Source of the DNA: Coniella vitis
Taxonomy: Eukaryota; Ascomycota; Sordariomycetes; Diaporthales; Schizoparmaceae
Length of the DNA stretch: 64,000 bases
Assembly: GCA_011317545.1 (NCBI GenBank)
Contig: WUJK01000003.1
Location: 3,348,001-3,412,000, forward strand
Reading direction: 5' to 3'
In this document: piece by piece, positions 59,301-64,000 of the stretch
Layout: each line of letters opens with the position of its first letter
Position numbering within the stretch: position 1 is the stretch's first letter
Made by a program: the position numbers and the translations under genes
The notes under the pieces: model-generated
Database searches by the model: none
What the model was told of the DNA's origin: nothing
What the model saw: the letters and a program-made list of their open reading frames with translations, nothing else

Positions 59301-62300
59301 GTTGTGGCTCCCGGGGAGCTGGAATTCCCCGGCTCACGAGGCCGGTCTGCTGGGTCCTTTCCCTCGCCAGTGGAATGTCCTCTTGACGAATCACATGTTT
59401 GGGGAAGCCTTTCGTAGTAAGCTGCTGTCACCTGCATGCTGCGGCGCTGCAGACCTCCACCGCTTCTGGTTGGAGGGGCCGGCCAAGCCATTCTTGGGCC
59501 TAGCGTCTTCGTATTGCGCCCAACACTTGCATGAGACACCTCGTTTTCTCATTGCCAATGCCTTCCGCCTGCATACATCACGAAATACAACCCAGACCGC
59601 TCAGTTCTGAATGAGTCAATCTTTTGTCGCTCTTTCATCGGATGGAGCGTTAATTGTGCCCAGAGGGATTTCTTGGATGGGGAAAGAAGCCCGCTGCGTG
59701 CCTTGTCTATATACTTCAGACGATTACGCATGATGAGCTTCTATGCATGCTGCGCTTGAAACAACAACAACAACAAGGACGCAGTACAGTCAACTTTGGG
59801 GGTAGTACTGTGCCAACTGTGCGTAGGTTAGTCTGCAAATACAATCCTTGGGTTCTGCTTATCGGTCATACAGGCTACAGTGATCGGTGGGAATGTTTTG
59901 TTGCTGGGCATATCCTGCTGCCACATGTTATTGAGCACTTAAGATCGCCACAACACTACTCAACCAACAGATGTACAAAAGTCTAGTGGTAGATTGCCAT
60001 TCTGGAAACCAAGACCAAACCCAGCGGCACTGAATAGTACTTGCGGACATAGTACATAGTACGTACAATCCATCACTTTAGCCACGGCTGCTTCCTACTG
60101 GACCTTGGATGCTGCAGGAGACGTTCCTGGCGTCGCAGTATGCTTCTGGGAGCAGCCCGAAGGATCGGCTCGACTCCTTTCCACCTCCACCTTCAGACTG
60201 GGCGAGTGAGATCGTTATGCCCATCTACGTCGGCAAGTGTACATCAAGTGCTTCTCTTTTAGTATGAGCTGCCCAAGTAAAGATAGCCAATTATCATTTC
60301 ATTGACGGTGTCATGGATCTATGAAAGCACACGGCTTAAAGATCAAAATCATTGCTCGAAAACGAGGTTGCGTGCTGACGCAAGTAGTATGAAAAGATTC
60401 CCACCGTCACTCCAGCTCGAACAGCCCTTTTGCTCGATCTCTGCGAAATTGGCAACTTACTACTCATATCTGCTGACCAAATATCGAATTGCACCAATAA
60501 GCCATTGCCCGAACCAGGGCTGCCAATGCCAAATTGGATTGGGGTCAGCAAAACGTGCGCAGGCTACAGAGTAAGTACAGATGCAAGGCCCAGCACACGG
60601 GGGGCGCTGGCCTGCCAGCCTGCCAGCAAAATATGCATAAATAGAGAACCAACACAGCTGAAGTATGAGACTGGTGCCACATATCCACTCATTCCATGAA
60701 ACCCTGCCCAGGGGCACCAAATACTATGCAGCGAAAGTGCTTGGTGGCGCCAGTGCGCCAACGATTTGGTCGGTTGGCAAAGACTTTTGCGACTGCTACT
60801 CTAGTCCTGTGTACATATGAGATAGTATAGTACATACTAGTACTATGTACACTGTAGGTGGGTACTTGGTTCTTTCTAGAAGTTGCGAGCGTTATTATTG
60901 TGCAGCAGGACGATGGTTAGAGGCCATGTCCGGGATTCGGAACCATGCTTGGAGCTTTGTTGCCAACCAGGTTTCTTTGTTGTGGTTCTGTAGGTGTTAC
61001 TCTACGCTGTTCCAAGCACGCCAGTAAATAACAAGATGATCACAAGACTCTGGCATCGAGCAGAAAGTTGATCTACAGTTTATGACAATGTCGACTCCCC
61101 GGCCGCGCAATTCTTTTATTGACAAAATACATGCCTATGGACATGTAATCGTCACCGCATCTATGCCTACTAGGCACCTGAACTCGCAGTACATGATAAG
61201 TACATAGTACTTTACATGGAATATCACTATGTTTATAGAAAGACAATGCGGTTCTCACTACCCTCGGTCCAATTAGGAACGGGCGTAGATCGTATTCCGC
61301 TAGCAATGACTAGTACCAAAGCAGTATTCATACCCATACAATGGCCATGCTGCTGGATAGTACTCTCATAGCGTCACTTGGCGCGATTCCGCACTTTTCG
61401 ACGTGCAAGAAGCCCTTCCGTTGTACATAGTATGTATATTCTTGATACGTAGAGAACTTGGGGAAGTTGTATGTCGCTTGGGATACGCACGGTCAAGTCT
61501 TTGTGTGCCAGTCTGCACTTCCTCATTTCGGTCCTTCGTCCCTTAATATTTATTGTCGTTCTCTCATCAGCGGTCAAGGAGAGGTAAAAGTACTTGCTAC
61601 CGGCGTGCTCACAGAGCCAGCGTTTGGAGCCCCGCCTACATAGTAGATCATGGGGAATGCAGACAGGGATGCGGCAGTTTTCAGGGGCAAGGAAAAAAAG
61701 TACTTGGGTACCTGCACATCATCTGGGGCAGCTGAGAAAAGTGCAGGATCGCCTGCAAATTCCGTTTCTCACACACAAGAATCCCAACCCACCAGCCCAC
61801 CACCCACCACCTCCAGCCTAGGCCCGGTCCAGCCTGTAGTAGTCAGTCCCTTAGACAATAGTAGGCAATCTATCCGCGATGTCGTTGCATTGTAGTCTCC
61901 ATCTCTAGCAGCATCGCCACAGCCACCGTCTTCTCTTGTTGGGTGCGCACATGCTGGCTGGCTGTCGTGTTGCCAGCCCTGCGGTCATTTTTAGCATCCG
62001 ATTTGCATGCTGGGTCGTGCCTGTTCACTCGCCCCCAGCTTGGCCCCAGCCTTGGCCCCAGCTTGCCTGTGCGCTCGCTCGCTAACCCCACCGAGACCAA
62101 CAACTTTGGGCTACTTGTTCCTCCTCCTGCTGCTCCTGTCGCTCGCTACAGCCCTGACCCCGGCACCTGGCACTGTTCGGTCAAGTGTCCACTTGCCGCC
62201 GCCGTACCAGCCATCCCTTAGCAGCCAGGCAGCCCAGACCCCAACCTGCTGGCGGCCATTCCCACTCTTTTTACCACTGAAGACTGAGTGACGGAACCTC

Positions 62301-63118
62301 GGCCTTCACCTTGCGAGACAGGCCCAGGTACAATTCTTTGTACGCGATCCTGGCGACCTGACAATCCATCGTGCCGTTCGCTGGTTCTTCCCGAATAGCA
62401 GACGTCAGTCCCAAGCGGAACGTGGCTTCTCCCTGGCCCCCTTGGCCAAATTTGACAGAGGCGACTGCTGTTGAACCGGTTGCGCGGTCATGCGATCAAC
62501 CGACCTGGTGTCTCGTTCACTCGTTCTGCCCACCCGCGAAACTATCGTGGACACCGATTTCCAAAGGCCAGGCGCATTGCTGTGAAGAGCGCAAGCCGCA
62601 AGCAACAAGCCATCGGCGCTTTGAGCCACCCTCGTTAACTCAAGAGCGACTTGTTCATTGTCGGTTTTACACCATTTGGGGGAGGAGACGACCAAAAAAG
62701 GTGCAAGTTCTTGCAGCTGGGTTGTGAGACCTGCCTGCCGCGCTTCTCCCAAAATTACCTACGCCCTTGCCTTCTAGATTCTTCGTCACATCTCTGGTGA
62801 GTCTGGATCATTATATCCTTTACGACACACATACCATACAAGCACCTTATTCTTCGCGCGTTCCAAGCTGTTCCCCTACTTCACTCAGCGCTGTGTGCGG
62901 TTGACGGACGCAACCCCCATTTGTTACTCCAATACTCCCGTTACACTTTGCGGCTTGTGGCTGTAATCAACAGCGCGTGTTCCGGGTTGATGCCTGATCG
63001 CACGCACAACATAACCTTTTCCCCTGACTATCACGGGATATCCTTCACATGCCTTTGGGCCCAGGAGATGCTTCAGGCTCACAAAAACTAACAACAAACC
63101 TTGCCAAGGACTGTGACC
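56353..63118. other. 6.8-kb gene-poor divergent region, SKT5 to chitin synthase
   Basis: No gene could be supported in this interval on either strand; frames are short and random. It contains GCAG/GGCT repeats at about 56976-57008, eight TACTATGTA-type motifs (58339, 58710, 59282, 60053, 60841, 61201, 61424, 61637), one TACCTAGGTA palindrome at 59214, a CCA-rich run near 61788-61812 and a GCCCCAGCTTG-type repeat at about 62028-62068. The last kilobase is C/T-rich and is probably the promoter and leader of the chitin synthase. Confidence 0.5.
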
Positions 63119-64000
63119 ATGTCTCTGCCTGAGAGACCTGGCGGCGGAACCTCCTATGAGCAGCGAACCGCTTACCGTCATTCCACGCGACGAGAACGTT
63201 CTCGTGATGTTGAGGCTAGCCATACATATACCGGTCGCGAAGACACCCTCCATTCGCGTGGAACCTCCACAGGCTCATTTGCAACAACAGGCCCAACCCG
63301 TTCGAATGCGACTGCAGATGATGTGCCTCTTTCGCCAGACGTCGAAACAGCCATGGACCAACCTGTCTCCAGAAAGCGAAGTTTGATCAAACCGGAGCGG
63401 AACAGGATCGGAAAAGATCATCCAAATTACCACTACCGTCAACATGCCGCCAAGATGCAAACTCGGGGCGCCGAGCCAGTATACGAGGATGTGGACAGGA
63501 TAACATACCTGTCCACGAGCCGAAAAGATGGCATCTCTGGCTCGGCTGAGCCCAAGAACAAGCAAAGGAATAGCGATGAGAGCGGGTACGTGAACACGGG
63601 GCGCAAAACCAGAAAGCGAGCCAACAGCAATCGGAAGCCCTCTGGCAAGATCTCAAAGAAGAGACAAAAGGTTCAGACGGAGCAGATCCGACCGCCAAGT
63701 CTGTGGGATATATATTGCGCTATTCTTACCTTCTGGGCCCCGAACTTCATTCTGAAGTGTTTTGGCATAAAATCTAAGGATCAGGCCCGAGCATGGCGTG
63801 AAAAGATGGGCCTTCTGAGTATCATTGCCGCGATCATGGCATTTGTTGGTTTCCTCACCTTTGGATTCACCAGGACTGTCTGTTCAACAGCTTCGACCCG
63901 ACTTGAGGTCAATACCGTTGGGAGCGGCTACATGATCTTTTTTGGACAGGCATATGACCTTTCGAACTCTCACCACCCCATAGCCGACGGGATTCCAGCA
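63119..64000 (+). CDS. CHS3: Class IV chitin synthase, 5' part (Chs3-type)
   Basis: Open from ATG 63119 through the window end with no stop or clear intron: at least 294 residues of a protein expected to exceed 1000. It polymerises UDP-GlcNAc into chitin at the plasma membrane. The first 215 residues are a basic, disordered cytosolic tail with many R/K and S. The class IV hallmark follows: PPSLWDIYCAILTFWAPNF, CFGIKSKDQARAWREKMGLLSII, and the hydrophobic segment AAIMAFVGFLTFGFTRTVC, then the start of the N-terminal extracytoplasmic/cytochrome-b5-like region. The catalytic QxxRW and transmembrane clusters lie beyond the window. The activator of this class (Skt5) is the neighbouring gene upstream, in divergent orientation. 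Confidence 0.9.
   Translation, partial: MSLPERPGGGTSYEQRTAYRHSTRRERSRDVEASHTYTGREDTLHSRGTSTGSFATTGPTRSNATADDVPLSPDVETAMDQPVSRKRSLIKPERNRIGKDHPNYHYRQHAAKMQTRGAEPVYEDVDRITYLSTSRKDGISGSAEPKNKQRNSDESGYVNTGRKTRKRANSNRKPSGKISKKRQKVQTEQIRPPSLWDIYCAILTFWAPNFILKCFGIKSKDQARAWREKMGLLSIIAAIMAFVGFLTFGFTRTVCSTASTRLEVNTVGSGYMIFFGQAYDLSNSHHPIADGIPA

Overview
The window is nuclear DNA of a filamentous ascomycete (Pezizomycotina). Evidence is the protein families present, short GT-AG introns of about 50-170 bp (plus one apparent GC-AG intron), long pyrimidine-rich 5' leaders, low-complexity intergenic DNA, and gene families with the filamentous-fungal architecture. I cannot fix the order or genus. About fifteen protein genes can be supported, most of them rebuilt here by joining exons. 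No tRNA, rRNA, CRISPR array, intact transposon or secondary-metabolite cluster was recognised.

Layout, left to right. 0-6.5 kb is gene-poor apart from a frame-broken relic of a membrane protein near 1.4-2.4 kb. 6.6-7.5 kb (+) is a conserved disordered proline/serine-rich protein. 8.9-11.3 kb (+) is a secreted mucin-like glycoprotein with a C-terminal PAN/Apple-like domain. It converges on a PTPA/RRD phosphatase 2A activator (12.1-13.5 kb, -), which shares a 434-bp divergent promoter with the exosome subunit Rrp46 (13.9-14.8 kb, +). After 3.6 kb without a gene come NAD kinase (18.4-20.6 kb, +), a Yox1-like homeobox factor (21.5-23.7 kb, -), a Polo-like kinase (25.2-28.4 kb, -) and, divergent from it, an OPA3-family protein (29.4-30.1 kb, +). 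A conserved fungal protein of unknown function (31.2-31.9 kb, +) is followed by 5 kb without a confident gene; that stretch contains a striking CCAAT-box cluster at 35.0-35.25 kb.

The right half holds a small four-helix membrane protein (36.9-37.5 kb, +), an Rtc3/SBDS-N-domain protein (40.2-40.7 kb, -), a Dbl-family RhoGEF (43.9-47.1 kb, -), the proteasome assembly chaperone Nas2 (48.8-49.8 kb, +), Ran GTPase (51.0-52.0 kb, -), the chitin synthase activator Skt5/Chs4 with its CaaX box (54.0-56.4 kb, -), and the 5' part of a class IV chitin synthase (63.1 kb to the window end, +).

Functionally the set is mostly housekeeping with a bias to cell-cycle control (Polo kinase, Yox1-like factor, PTPA, Ran) and cell-wall or polarity work (RhoGEF, Skt5, class IV chitin synthase, mucin-like surface protein). 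The most notable observations are: the chitin synthase and its own activator as head-to-head neighbours; a heavily over-represented 9-mer (TACTATGTA) confined to intergenic DNA; the CCAAT cluster; a likely GC-AG intron in the RhoGEF; and a stop-free, 3n-long intron inside the NAD-kinase active-site motif.
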